The notes beneath the pieces are model-generated. The model saw only the letters and a program-made list of their open reading frames with translations. It was not told the DNA's origin and did not search any database. A stretch of 64,000 bases of DNA from Stichopus chloronotus (Eukaryota; Echinodermata; Holothuroidea; Aspidochirotida; Stichopodidae), in contig CM037840.1 of the NCBI GenBank assembly GCA_021234535.1, positions 26,851,020 to 26,915,019 of the forward strand, written 5' to 3'. How positions within the stretch are numbered: the first letter of the stretch is position 1; every line of letters begins with the position of its first letter. Positions 36,711-49,700 of the stretch are shown piece after piece. The translations under genes and the position numbers were made by a program.

Positions 36711-39205
36711 ATGAAAAAAAAAAACATGGTTGAATATGGTTGACTGTTCGATTGTCTATCGAAGGGTGCAATCAGACAGTACGGGAAGCAAACATTAATA
36801 TCTTGGTCAACACCGTACAACACACACTATTACAATGAGTTCCACTGAATTTTGATGTGAAAGTGAAGAGAGCAAAACAAGGCTACGTCAATAAATTAGA
36901 AATGTGTACCTGTGCAGGAGAGTTTTTTACCGAGAAGCCCTTGTCTCTCAAGTTTCTCACGAGAATGAGAGATGTCATGATAAGAACTTTAATCAAATCC
37001 TTATCATCAATTCATTAAGAATATACGGTATCATGATGGAGACTACCATTAGACTCTCCCAGCTACGTCATCGACGTAGTTCGCACTACATCGATCATTC
37101 CCTCTATGCATTGCAAAATGGATTGCACCAGTGAATGAAAGAACTTCTGCTCAAGTTCTTGGCACCAGTTCAATGTCAACTTTTATTTTCAATAGAATTG
37201 GGAGGTTCTATATGTTTATACATGAATATTGAATTTGCGTTGAATATTCATTACACTTGCACCAAATACGTATGTTAAGCCTTGTAAGGTTCATACTTCT
37301 GTCTCGAGAGCGGCATATTATACCTGATAACATGTAACAGCGTAATTTTAGGATCAAAAACGTGAAAGGTTACGGTTACAAGTTTTGAGAGATATTATTA
37401 AACATGATAATGTATAACATGTTGAGGATTTGTTGCCTGTTTTTTTTTTTTTGTGTGTGTTCTGATGCATGGCTAGAACGTAACGTAGTTTGTTGACCAA
37501 ATAAATGAAAGATAAAGTTCTCATTGGCAGAGTCATTTCATTGTCCAATTCATCATGAGCCGCCTTGATATATGACAGGGAAAATGTCCTTGAACCAGAA
37601 ATATCATAAATCCACCAACACTACTAGTACGTAACTTTGTTCTCACTCATGAAAAAAAGGGTTTCTGGCTATGAAGAACTCACGGAGTGGATGACGACAT
37701 GCATTTCGCCAGTCCGAAACATTGAGTTGCATTCCCTTCAACTCACACAATTACCACTGACTGCATTAAGCTTGTGTAAGAGTGCTTCCACACCCCTGCC
37801 CATCCCCCAACACCAACACTTGTACCTTGTCGGATTCGAAAAAAAAAAAGGAATACCAAAAAAAAAAAACACTTCATCCAAATTTAACAATTATCTCATC
37901 CTAGCCCTTACGTACAGGGTGATGACATAACCATCAGGAACTGACCCGCATTTTATCGAATGTACAGCAATTCTTTGTTTTTCTTAGTTTTACTGGGACG
38001 CGGGTTCCTGGATTTATCGACCATATGCACCGAACCGCGGGAAATCAGTAGATAGGGGAACTGAACGCGCTTGGTAACTATTCATCGTAAGACAGACTCC
38101 CCGCCCCTGCCCATAACACACCTTTCCATTGGTTTATCTGATTGGTCGATCACGCTCATTTGCATTTCTTATTGTTACGAGCAAAAGCCGGGTCAGATGA
38201 TCTCACGATATGACGAAGGGGAATCCACATACATATTACACAATAAAGGAGTGATGCCGAATACGAAACTGTAGTACTATGCTAATTTAGGGTTAAGGTA
38301 TTTGTTTTGATTTTCTCTTTTGCCTTCAAACTTGCGGCATTTAGCCCTAATCTGAATTGGATAGTGTCTCTTAAGAAAAGCCCAAGGAAACGTAACAAAG
38401 AAGGTTTGGTTCGTCAACTCCAGAGATACATACGGGGTGAGTAAACGTGTTTCCATCATTTTGGCATCTTACCAAAACTTAGTAGGGCCTGAAACAAGCC
38501 TTGGTAATAACATTTATAAACAATCACTAAGGAAGGCCCAATGACTGTGTACGCATTATTCAGACTGCACTGCGTATAGTACATAGACCACGTAATGACA
38601 AGGTTAAGGTGCAGCTTACTAACCAAAACAAGCTACTTTTAACATGCACTGACTACAACTAAAATGAAAGACCAGCAAGCTGCTACCAAACATCTTACTC
38701 AAGCTCTGAAATTTGTGAGCTAGTGTTTAATACTGCACACTTGCAGCTTCACGTTGCTTCGGTCTAGTCTAGACTAACACTAACACAAGTAACAGTAACA
38801 AGTAACAGGCCTAGCCAAAGTTACATTATTATGACTTATTAATGTTATTTGTTCACATATCAGACGTGATAAAGCTTTCAAGGGAATCCTAGTTAGATAC
38901 TTACTACATTATGTGGTTTATCATAACATAATTAGCGGCCTTTGCTGCAACTTGTCCTAGGCATATTTCTCTTTTCGGAAAAACCTGCATTTTCCTTCTG
39001 TGTACTCTTTTGGATTTGCTCTAACACACAAGAAAAGAAAAGCAAAGCAGCTACTGTGGCCTAGAGGCTTAGTGTTTTCAAATAGGCTTAACATTACATG
39101 GGTGAGTGTTAACTAGCCTACCTGAGTGAGTGGGTAATGGGTGGATGGTGGTCAAGTAACAATCCTGTTGTATGACTGTGAGCAAGTGGTGTGTCACCGT
39201 ATCAG
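36711..39205. other. Intergenic, no gene recognised
   Basis: Poly-A and poly-T runs and short open frames; no recognised exon. Confidence 0.55.
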
Positions 39206-39879
39206 TTAAAGTGATTGCGTGGGTAGGCAAAAAGTAAAAACATTGAAATTTCATCTCCAAGATTTTGGTAAGGCTTTTGATTACACCATTAAGACAATCT
39301 GGGAAAACAAATAGGTTTCAGTTGGTTAATTTTGTCATATGATTTCAAATTCTTCTAACATCACGACAAAAGGTGTAGAATACGATAATGTAGTGGTTGA
39401 CAGTTTTCATTCAAATCAACAGTGTGCTTCTTGGAGCAAGCCAATGGGAAGTATACCAGTAATGAATATCCAGTTACCAACTCAGGATCACTGACGCCGC
39501 GGGCAAGGTTGTGTTCAGTTCGTAGGTTGTTTGTAAATACAGTGCTGCTTCCTTTCACCAAATACTACAATTCCCGATACCTACCAAGGAGCAACAACTT
39601 GAGTAGCATGTTTTTGATACACTAGTGACACCTGTACCGTTGCACATTCATTATGTAGGAGGTTATAGTAAGAACCGTTAATTTGAAATCTGATTTCTGT
39701 ATTTTACTGTTTTTATGCCAATCCCGTTGCTTTTCGAAGTAGTTAGTGTCATTTTCCTTCATTGAAAGACATAGTCCGTTCATGTGCAACCTCGCGCGTA
39801 CATTTAAAAATAAAGAAAACGATAAGATCAAACAAAATCTTATCTTTTTGGTTTTTCAGTACACACACAATCACTTTAA
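39206..39879 (-). mobile_element. MITE family 1, copy C (full length, opposite orientation)
   Basis: Perfect TTAA at both ends (39206-39209, 39876-39879) with AGTGATTGCGTGGGT and ACACACACAATCACT inside. 674 bp. Highly similar to copies A and B when reversed. Confidence 0.85.
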
Positions 39880-42800
39880 GGAAGCACGTCCATTTAGGAG
39901 CCCTTGTAACTTGCCCAAAGAAGTCAGACTGTTACTCATACCAGGCAATTACATGTTACAATCTGGTGAGGAAGGTGAGCGCTGTAATTTAGGAAGGAGG
40001 ACAGTACCTGTACAGTACTGTAAGACAGCAATCCTTGTTCCAATTTTTTGGGTGGGAGACCCAGGACCTCAAAAACATTACAAGCCTTTGATATGATTCC
40101 CGTAAGTCTCAAAGTCAAATTTCAGATTTTGCAACCGTTTCGCTTGATCAGTTTTCATCATTGTCTGCACTGCTTACCCTACTGAAGATGTCAGTATTCA
40201 GTTCTGAAATTTGCTGCACGGATCCAAAGTCTTGCAAACATACAATGTACAGTACGTGTGACAAACACCAGCATGTACTGTATGTTCAACTAAGAGCACT
40301 TTATTTATTCCTGCACCGTATGTAAATTGTTTGCAAAACAGTGTGGTAGACTTGACAACAGATTTGTAGGCTAATGGAAATCGTGTCTTTGCGAGTTGGT
40401 GCGCTGTGGTTCCTGACGGAATATGTACCGCAGTACCCTTGTCTGAATGTTGGACCCAATGAAAACACCAAGTTTAGGTGTCATCTTGAGAAGTGTGCGT
40501 TTATGTGACCTAAGAAGGGAAGCTTGAGCAATGAAATTAATCAAGTCTTGAAATTTGAAGCATGTGAGTGTTTTGCGGATGGCACGTTATTTCCCAATTC
40601 AAATCACTGTGAGAAGTGGGATTGTTTTGCAACCCTAGATGATGAATGGGAAGTCAAATACATCCATTATTGTTAAATTGAATAGCACACATACCACACA
40701 ACTTAAATTTTGAGTTACGCGTGATTCGTATCACACTTGAAATTTTGTTCTCAAACTCAAGGCTCGACAAAGTGACAATTTGAACACAAATTATTGGCTT
40801 TAAGTCTGATAGAGTTACCTCTGTTTATTCTATCACTCTCTCATTTGATTATAAAAATTTGAAGTACCCTGCATAAGTCAGTCTCCTCATAATTTGTTGC
40901 ACATATATATTCATGTTTCAGCAGCATCAACTCCACAGTAAACATCTGGGTTTGATGTTATTTGCACGTTACATAGTAAATTTGAAATGATGTATCAAAC
41001 AGCTGGCTTACGTCTGACTGATTGAATAGTGAAATACTCATAAGTGGAACTTAACTGCCAACATACGTGAAAGTTACGTCTTGGCTGTAGTTGAAACAAG
41101 CAGTGTCCGGTACAGGCACCCCCACATTGATACTGAAAAAAGAGGCATCCATCAGATTGGTGATACCAGGTGAGGACAGAAACATGGTCTTACAGCATAC
41201 ATCATTCAGAGTGAAGTAACTTCACATCCAGTCCATTTCCATGGTCATTCATCTAAATACATCAAATTAACAAGGGAAAAATGGTCACATCAACTAGCTA
41301 TGTACAGTAGTTATTGGCAGAATGCCAATTTTTTGTGGTAATTTCTATAAGAATTTAAGCCAGCTGTTTTTCAGTTGGGTAGGCCTACTGTGTACAGACA
41401 AGATTATCACATTCTAATGATCAAACCGCAAGTACTGTATCCTATGAAGCATGTGAGCAGATTGTGACTTGGATCTTGCTTTGTTTTTGGCATTCCTTGT
41501 TTACTGATTGTTAATCATCTTTTTGTTTGTTTGTTTGCTGTGGGTGATATTCCATCTTCCCCCCCTCACAACTGATAAAGAGGTAGATAACATGTAAACA
41601 GAAAATGTAGGGCCTGCTTGCCTGGACTTTCGGCTATATATATATTGTATGTATATCTATAGGCTTTGTTTATTTGTCCATAGATAGAAGTTGACACTAC
41701 TTTGGGATTTGCCAATAACAAACAAACATGCATCTAGACTATACAGTATTGTGTTTTGTCATTGCTCCAATCATCACCCAGATCAAATGCCATCCTCTGC
41801 GTCCGATGGACATCCTCTGCGTCCGTCGGTCGTATACGTGACGCGAGAAACTGCCTTTTGACTTTACATTTGCAAATTTTGCGATTAATATACTTTTCCA
41901 TAACAGTGCTGACAAGGCATGTACAGTACAGTAGAACATTCTAGGGACATTGTTCCCTGAACCCCGAGCAGTCCAGGACTTTGCCGCTGGACCCCACCAC
42001 AAGTGACTGGTATCCTTGGTTGTAGCCCAGTGCTCTGTACCGTAGACCTACTGACCTTTAAAACCTCATGTTTGAAATTGAACTGCACATGATAGTGGAT
42101 ACTGCTCTGTCGAGTCTCATATACTGGTATATATACTTTGATTTTACAAAGTACAAGGCATGTTAACACTACACAGTGACAAACCCTTTTCCTGCCAGTT
42201 ATTTTATCGGAGAATGACACTTAACGGCTGCACATTTATCGGAAGTGGCTGAATGTGTGAAGTGTCTTTGGAGGTTTTCAATGGTGCTTACTCCCAACCA
42301 TCACAAGTTTCTGACTGACTTAATTGCAATTACTGCTCGTATTTAAGTCCCTTGTAATGTTGATATTTTCTCAATTTAAACAGGTGGTTGTTACAGGTAT
42401 AAGCTACTTCATTATTTTTCGTCAGTAGATTTCTGTAGTGTAGCATAGGTCCCCCTGTGAGGAGGCAGCAGGAAGTCAAGTGGCACCCATAACCATCACT
42501 GAAAGGTGATACAGGTTGCAAAAAAATCTGAGAGGAATGCCACCGTCAATTAGCACGGAGCCGAGTGTAGCAGATAACTTTTGCCCAAAACTTGAACAGC
42601 GTAGTAATCTTGTTACTTCTAAATAAATTTGTAAACATGTATAAATTTGTGTGTTGATCAGACAGAGAGCTCAGCAGATCTGAGTGCCACCTGTAGGTCG
42701 CTGTGTGCCGGTAGTGGGAAGCTGAATTGTGCCTGACCTGCACGTGCAGTACCCTGAAGGAAAGATCTGTTCACAGGACATAGACCTCTAGCGTTTATTG

Positions 42801-45798
42801 ATCTTCACAGATCAGTGAATTTAAGATATTTCGTTTTGGGATCCTGGTATAGTTGTAGACAGTACTGACTGAATTGCTGTGGTGTCGCTCACTACCCCAA
42901 TGATCTCATTTTAATATCAATAGCAATAATTCAGTGTAGGAGGTCTTGCTCTGTTGCCTTTCTTTGAGTTCTCCGGCATGGACTCAACTTCACTTACTCA
43001 AATGACATACAGTATGCCACAAATCAATAAGGCTACGTGCCTTGAAGACTAGATAGGAATGAAAAGGAAGAGCAGAAGTAAATGCTGAGATTAGCAAGTG
43101 ATCCCCTACAGCTTGCTCCATAATTCCCCTGCAGTGTTGGAAGAGAACTTGCGGGTGTGTGTTTTAGAAGCACGTGTGTCTCTGGTACAGTAAATGGCAT
43201 GAGTGAAGAGGCAAAATGGACTTCATGGGTGTCATCACTGGAAATTGGTTGTCTGGGTAATTTGCCTATTACATGGTTATTGGTACTGGATGGCAAAAGT
43301 TCACAACTCCTAGGGAATTTGTTGCTCAAAATTTGCATAGCTATTTTCCTGTTTCTTTAATATACCATTTGTGTAGCAATTTTGTGATTTCGAATGTCAG
43401 AATGAGCCCAGATAGCAGGTGGATTATTCAGTGACTCTTTAAATTTGTCCATCTTTCAATCTAGCCTTAAATTCTCCTCTCCTATCACCATTGTGCCTTT
43501 CATGAATTTTTATCTGCTGTTCATTAAATGCATTCACCTGGTGAAAAAGATTTAATTTTCATAAAGTTACTTAAGCTTTTGTCAATTTTTTTTTTTGGCC
43601 ACATAGATCTTTTGTCTGTTTGAAAGATATGGCTTAATCCTCCATTTTGTTTTCTTTTTCACATTGGTGCATGGGAAATGCCTGATTTCATACCAATAGT
43701 ACTAAGTAAATATACACTACTTAGTTGAATGCAATGTAGTTTTGCTCTGCTTTACTCTAGAAGAATATTTAGAGAGATGCTTCTTTCATTTTTGAAACAT
43801 CTTGGGCGCAAATTTCAAGCTGGAATAATTATGCTCATCAAATTTAGAGAGCAGTAGGCCTAATTTCCCAGCGTTAAATAACATTTTGTATCCACAGGGC
43901 AACTTGAAATCTTTCTTGACCAGAGTAAAATCTTCTAAAGAAATCAGTGTCTTGGGTTACAGTACACTGACGGTGTGAATGGTCAAGCACTGCCAAAGTT
44001 TTCCCGAGATGCTTCGGTTTGTCAGAAGCACAAATCCCCGTCAAATTATGTCCGACAATATGCCACACTTTTACATATATGCCCTATGATAAATCAGCCT
44101 ATTCACCTCTTGCTACGAGCTGAAATTACGAAAATGGTCCCGTTTTGTGCATTTAGTATTCCCGGAATGTTGAACTTTCCCAGGGGCAAATAGAAGTTGT
44201 ATTAATTCACATGTCTAACCGGAACCTTACACACGACTTTGCAAAATCAGCTGATCGTGCGATGTATATGGTGAAAAAAACAGCTAAGGTCAAACCTTTT
44301 ACTGCTTGATCACATGGTTATCACATGTAATGCATATTCATTACCGAAACTATGGCCTTATCATTGTGCGATGTAACTGTTATCGCTGTGGCCAGTGACG
44401 TGTTGGAAATATTTGAATATTCAGTAACTGAGTATTTTGCCGTTTTGTTGTGTTAAGCTTTGTATGGTTAGCGAGTGTCAACTCAATGTAGATCGTGCAC
44501 TGAAGGTTAACATGTCTCATGTCACGATAATGACATGTGTATATCTGTCCTCGAGTTTTACTACTACTAGTTCAGTCAGTCTTTGTAAAGTAAGTTATAT
44601 TTTGACATCGTGGTATGGGTAAGGCTTCGACAGCGTGTCAAGTGTCTAGAATATTTCTACCGGTGTCTGGGCCTATGGTTTTCTCTTTGCTCCAGACATT
44701 CTCCAGCCTAGCCTTCCTCAATTGGCGAGTGTATTTACGTAAGGTAACACTAAGTTAGGTAACACTAAGTTAGTCGCTCTAATTACAAATTAGGGCCAGG
44801 GGAATTGGCACTAACGGAGTAACATCAGGCTATGCTTAGAATTTGGAAAGTTACGGAACTCACGGTAACCTTAGCCGTACTATATAAGTCGTACGACACA
44901 ACACGTGATACTGTAAGCCTAGGACTAGTATTGGAGTAGGACTGTACTTTGTCGTAGGCCTAATTAAGTTAATATTGTTGACTGTTGGAAAGTTAATGTT
45001 ACTTAATTGGCCCGGGCTAAGCTGGCCTAACATGACAACAATATAGTAAGTTGCCTTTGACTGGCTTTTAGCACAACATTGTTAGCAATATAATCATAAC
45101 TGTAGTAGCCTAATGTTTATCAGTTAGACAATGTTTAATGTTAATGTTTATTGGTTAGTCTAGAGCCAAGCCAGGCATTAGCAAAGTAGATTAACAGGCC
45201 ATAAATGTGGACCAAGGATATGTTAGGGTGAGGGCTAAGCGTTGTAAGGCCCATACTTACACTTTTTTACTGTCATGCTACACTGCTCAGTAGAGGTTCA
45301 ACTAAGTCAAGGTTAAGTTAGCCTATGGCTAAGGTCTGGGCTTGCCTGTTTCAGTTGTGTCAATTACTCAGAGTACTGTCCCATTTTATCGCAAGCAGGA
45401 ATAGGTCCGAACTATAATATTACGATAGACTGATGTAGCTTAACTTTTACTGAGTTAGTCATACTAGCCAGCAGTGTTGGTTTTTTATAAAGGGGAGTAA
45501 CTAGGCCTATACTTACAATAACACTTGCCTCTTGTTGTGAAAAAATTGTCTAGTCCTTCAGTGTACAGCATATTTGGTTACGTTGTATTGTGAAGTATAA
45601 ACATTTTTCACGTTTCCTTGGCGTATGAACACCTATATGTTGACGTAACTTCAGCATCGGCATTACATGGAATGCGCCGTGGCCCCTCAGTCGCAGTGGC
45701 CAACTGTTTTGCACAGCAGAATAGACCTACAATAGCTTTGAAAATCACATAGTACATGTATTGAGCCTGTTTTTTGGAGAAGTTGTTTTAGGCCACCG
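39880..45798. other. Intergenic upstream of lipin, no gene recognised
   Basis: No coding exon seen on either strand. Small repeats: a 22-bp unit with CATCCTCTGCGTCCG twice at 41791-41830, and a 15-bp unit AGGTAACACTAAGTT twice at 44741-44773. Non-coding lipin 5' exons or the promoter may lie here; they cannot be placed by eye. A TATATAA word occurs at about 44881. Confidence 0.5.
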
Positions 45799-46045
45799 AG
45801 CTACCAGTCTGGGGTGTAAACAAAGTCATGATGAAAGGCAGATCTGCAACATCTGGGAAAATTCGTTGAATTCCACTGAGCTTCTAGTCTGAACAGTTAC
45901 AGTCATGCTGGAAGGCCTATCCAACACCTTACCCTTACCAATGAGCCTCCAATCTGGTGTGGAGGTCCACACAGTAACAGTCATGGTGGGAAAATTGTCC
46001 AACCTAAATTTTGTCAAACCGTTGAGCTGCCAGTCTAGTGTGAAC
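45799..46045 (+). repeat. Tandem repeat of about 65-80 bp unit upstream of lipin exon
   Basis: Three and a partial unit, each with GAGC-T-CCAGTCTG near the start and CAGTCATG-TGGAA in the middle: starts at about 45799, 45878, 45943 and 46023. Diverged, with indels. It sits 450 bp before the first lipin coding exon. Confidence 0.65.
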
Positions 46046-46490
46046 TACTGAAGGTGCAGTTGTGTGACTGCACTCTCCAGAACACCATAAGGTCTCATGC
46101 AGGCACTCTAATTTGTTGGTGTGTAGTGACTTTTTATCCTGCTGTATGGATCACCTTCATCATCAAAGGTAGAATTTTTAACCGAAAATGCCTTGTCCCA
46201 ACAGCGAAAATCATCTCGGAAGTTTTAGGTGATGTGTTTGCAACATATCATTCATTGATGCAGTGATGAATCATGAGGTACTGTATAATAAAAATGGTTT
46301 TCTTTTATGCCAAGTTGCCAGCAGGCCTTTTAGGTTCCTGCCTTTAAAGAAGTAAAAAAGAAGAAAAATGACAAAGGCTAACACACGTAAATTTTATGAA
46401 AATTTGGGATGACAAACAAGTTTTTGTTTTGACATGGCCTAAGTGGTACCCTGTATTTTATCCTTAAACTCTTATCTTCCCCATCCGCAG

Positions 46491-46536
46491 ATGGTGACCT
46501 GTTAGAGCAGCAGGACAGGAATTTGAGAGATCAGCC
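46491..46536 (+). promoter_or_regulatory. Lipin 5' leader with a four-codon upstream ORF
   Basis: The exon appears to begin after CATCCGCAG at 46490. It opens with ATG GTG ACC TGT TAG (46491-46505), a four-codon upstream ORF ending 31 bases before the main ATG at 46537 (context CAGCCATGG, strong). It may dampen translation. The exact 5' exon is not visible. Confidence 0.5.
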
Positions 46537-46716
46537 ATGGAGCTCATGAAGGGCTTATATTCAGGTTTGAAGGACTGGTATGGCACTCTTAATCCAGCTA
46601 CCCTCTCTGGCGCAATTGACATCATTGTGGTGGAACAAGCTGATGGCAGTCTGGCATGTTCACCATTTCATGTGAGGTTTGGGAAGATGGGGGTCCTTAG
46701 AAGCTCAGAGAAAGTG
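46537..46716 (+). CDS. LPIN: Lipin coding exon 1 (N-Lip start)
   Basis: 60 codons, phase 0, donor AAAGTG/GTAAGT. Contains [17 protein letters not shown] and [16 protein letters not shown], the hallmark of the lipin N-terminus. The extreme N-terminus ([15 protein letters not shown]) is amphipathic, as in other lipins, where it contacts membranes. The start is chosen because it is the first ATG in frame with strong context after the acceptor. Confidence 0.96.
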
Positions 46717-49700
46717 GTAAGTTTCCATTTGTGACCTACAGGTGCTGTACCTACACTACATCAGATAGAACTTTCCATGTTGCCTACAGTAGTCAAAATG
46801 TTTCTTTATTATTAGTGCCGTGGAGCCACAAATGAAACCCCTTTCCAGTTGGTGGGTAGTCGGTTGACAGTTGATGGTGATTGCAATCTATGTTGGTATG
46901 TATGTGCTACCTGCTTGTAAACACCATGTGTGGAATTTAAATTGAACCCATAGAACTTTTCCTGAGGTCCTCATTGAAAAGAAGTAGTAAGAAGTAAGAC
47001 AATGTCTTCCCTTAGGTTCTTATCATGAACAATGTCCAAAACAGTAAAGGGAAAATTGTTAAATTAAAATCTTGTTACAAAATTAAAGAAAACATTCAAG
47101 CAATTACTTGAAAGTGTAAATAGCAGCTTTGTCATGAAGTGAATATTACCGTGGTTAGACTTTAGGCTTCCATCTCAGTTATGAATAGTTTGGTAGTACA
47201 AAACATTGCACAACATTCAAAAGATTTGCTCACCTGTACTGTTCGTCAGCAAAGTTAATGTTCAATCTCTTTGTACAGGTTGATATTGAGATCAATGGAC
47301 AGTCCGTAAAAAATCTCTACATGAAGCTGGGAGATAATGGAGAGGCTTTCTTTGTCGAGGCAACCTCAGAAGAGGAGGTGAGTTAAGATCCTTGATACCT
47401 ATTCAGGAAAGACAGCTGTCTGAAGTTTCCCTTGGTATTGTTGTGGAGATAGGAGTTAAATGAGTTTTGAAACAAAGATCAATGATATATGTATCACACA
47501 GTTTTGAAGAATATAATATTCATCGGATATTCATGCACCCACAAATTCATGCCTCAGTCAAGGGAATCATCCTTTGAAGGTTTGTCCTCCGAAGGAAACA
47601 GGAAAGTTGTATTAATATCATTTTAAAGTGTGCAAGAACGTTCCTAAACCTCTCTTGTCTGTCGAGTAGATCTATCAAAACAAGATCCGTGTATATTAAA
47701 AATGTGAAATCATTGTAGAAGAAAAGTGCAACAGTTTTCAGTTTCTCTCAATCTTACAAATTATTTACGCCTGCACTACAGCATTATTTACAAGGAAGTT
47801 TTTCATATGTATATAATTTATAACACACCATGTATGTACTGCTTTTACTTTGAGAAAGTTGCACAGTGCAGTATTCCCAAATCTAGGAGGATGATCTTCA
47901 TCTAGCCATTTTTCAACCATCATACCAGGGCAGTCGTTTAAATGTTGAACCGTCCCACGTTTATTGTCGTTTTCATTGCTGCAGGAATATCTACCGGAAA
48001 ACTTGGCCACATCTCCGATACCCTCTGACATAGCGTTGATGGAGGAGGGCTTACGGAGACTCCATGCAGGCAATATGAATCACGGCCTAGAGAAGCAGTC
48101 CAGTCAGTGGGAGAGCACGGCAGGTTCCTCGGGCCAGAGAAGTCAGGAAGATGTGGAAAGACTGGTTAACTACCTCAAAGAACCAGAAGACCTGAGAGAA
48201 CTGGAAAACTTGGGTCGGGATGTTGAAGTCACCGTGGAAACAGAGGTCGGAAGGGGCAAGAACAAGCGGCAGCTGAAGCTCACAGGATCACTGAAAGGCA
48301 AGGAGGACACAGATAGTCAATCTAGTTTGGACGACAACCGCGATGGCAGGCACATGCAGCAGGCCCTGGAGGATAGCATGAAGGGGCTTCGATCCTCAAA
48401 CCAGAAAACCAGGACGAAGCTGCGGAAAAAGAGAAAACGAGACATGAAGGGAAAGATCTCCTCCAGTTTGAGCAGCACGGACATTAAAACTACGAGGAGG
48501 CAGTTCTCTCTCTCAGATTCCGACGGTTCCTTTTCCTCTTCAGACGAGCTGGACACCAACGGGATGTTCACGATGGAGGACGTAGACAACCTCTCCTCAC
48601 CCAGAGTGCCCCCGATATTGGAACCGCACAGCAACCAAGAGGACGTCCTGAAGGAGATGTCTCAGATGACATCGGAGGACTGGAACGCCCTCTCGATGCC
48701 ACCTTCTGACAAAGTCTTTCATGTCTTCTCAGAGGGTGACATGACTCCTTTAATCAGGTAAGGCACAAAGAAAAAGAAAAAAAAAAGAGAAAAGATGGGT
48801 CATCTTGAAATGGACTAGCATTCCTCATTGTGGGCCCAAAATTGATCAGCATGATAAAATTGTTAGAGATAAAGTTGTTAGAGATGCTAATTATATAGGA
48901 AGCTATAATTAGGAAAGTTTTCCTGTTTTGAATTCTGTGATAGTCAAAGGTGATCAGTTGACATCAGACGTCACTGACTGGCACTGCTCTGCTTTCATGT
49001 AAAACACTTAACCAATACTTTAAGGTTATTTAGCGTGAGTAAGAGTAATATGTTTGGCCTACACACTTCTTTGGGGACTAACTATGCTATGCCATATAGC
49101 AAGCTCATACATTGTCTAATTGAGCAGATATTTTTGTGCCTCCAAAGAGAGGGAAACTCTCCTTCAGAATTCTCATGGAAAATAATACATAAACCATTGA
49201 AACATCGATAGAAAAGTCAGTCGTCTTTCCTCTTTGTCCTTTGACTTTGGAATACCAATTTTGCCATCATTTGTACCTGCAGGATTTCCTCTAATTGTGA
49301 TGATAAACTCCTTATCGACTCCCACTTGATAACCAGTTCTTAATGTCCTGCTTCTGTAATTTACAGTCCAGAAGGAACTCGTCCACCGACCCCAAAGAGT
49401 GACACAGAATTAGAGACAAACCGCCCTTACCACGGTTCAAGGAACAAAGGCTCCATCTCAGACAATGAGAAGATCGAGTGGAATTGGGGTGAACTGCCAG
49501 AGGTGAGGCGTTTATTTTGGTTGGGACTGTTTTCTTTAAGCTTAATGCCAAAACTTATGGGTGCCATGAATATATTTTGGTGTTTAGTGCAAGTTCACAA
49601 AACTATGAAATTCAACGCCAAATGCCTAATGAATCTGCAACATGTAACAACATAACGTAGAAGAAAACATTATTGAAGATGCTGTACAGGAGACAAAAAT

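Noticed and set aside
48317..48634. 105-residue minus-strand frame
   Set aside because: Antisense shadow of lipin exon 3.
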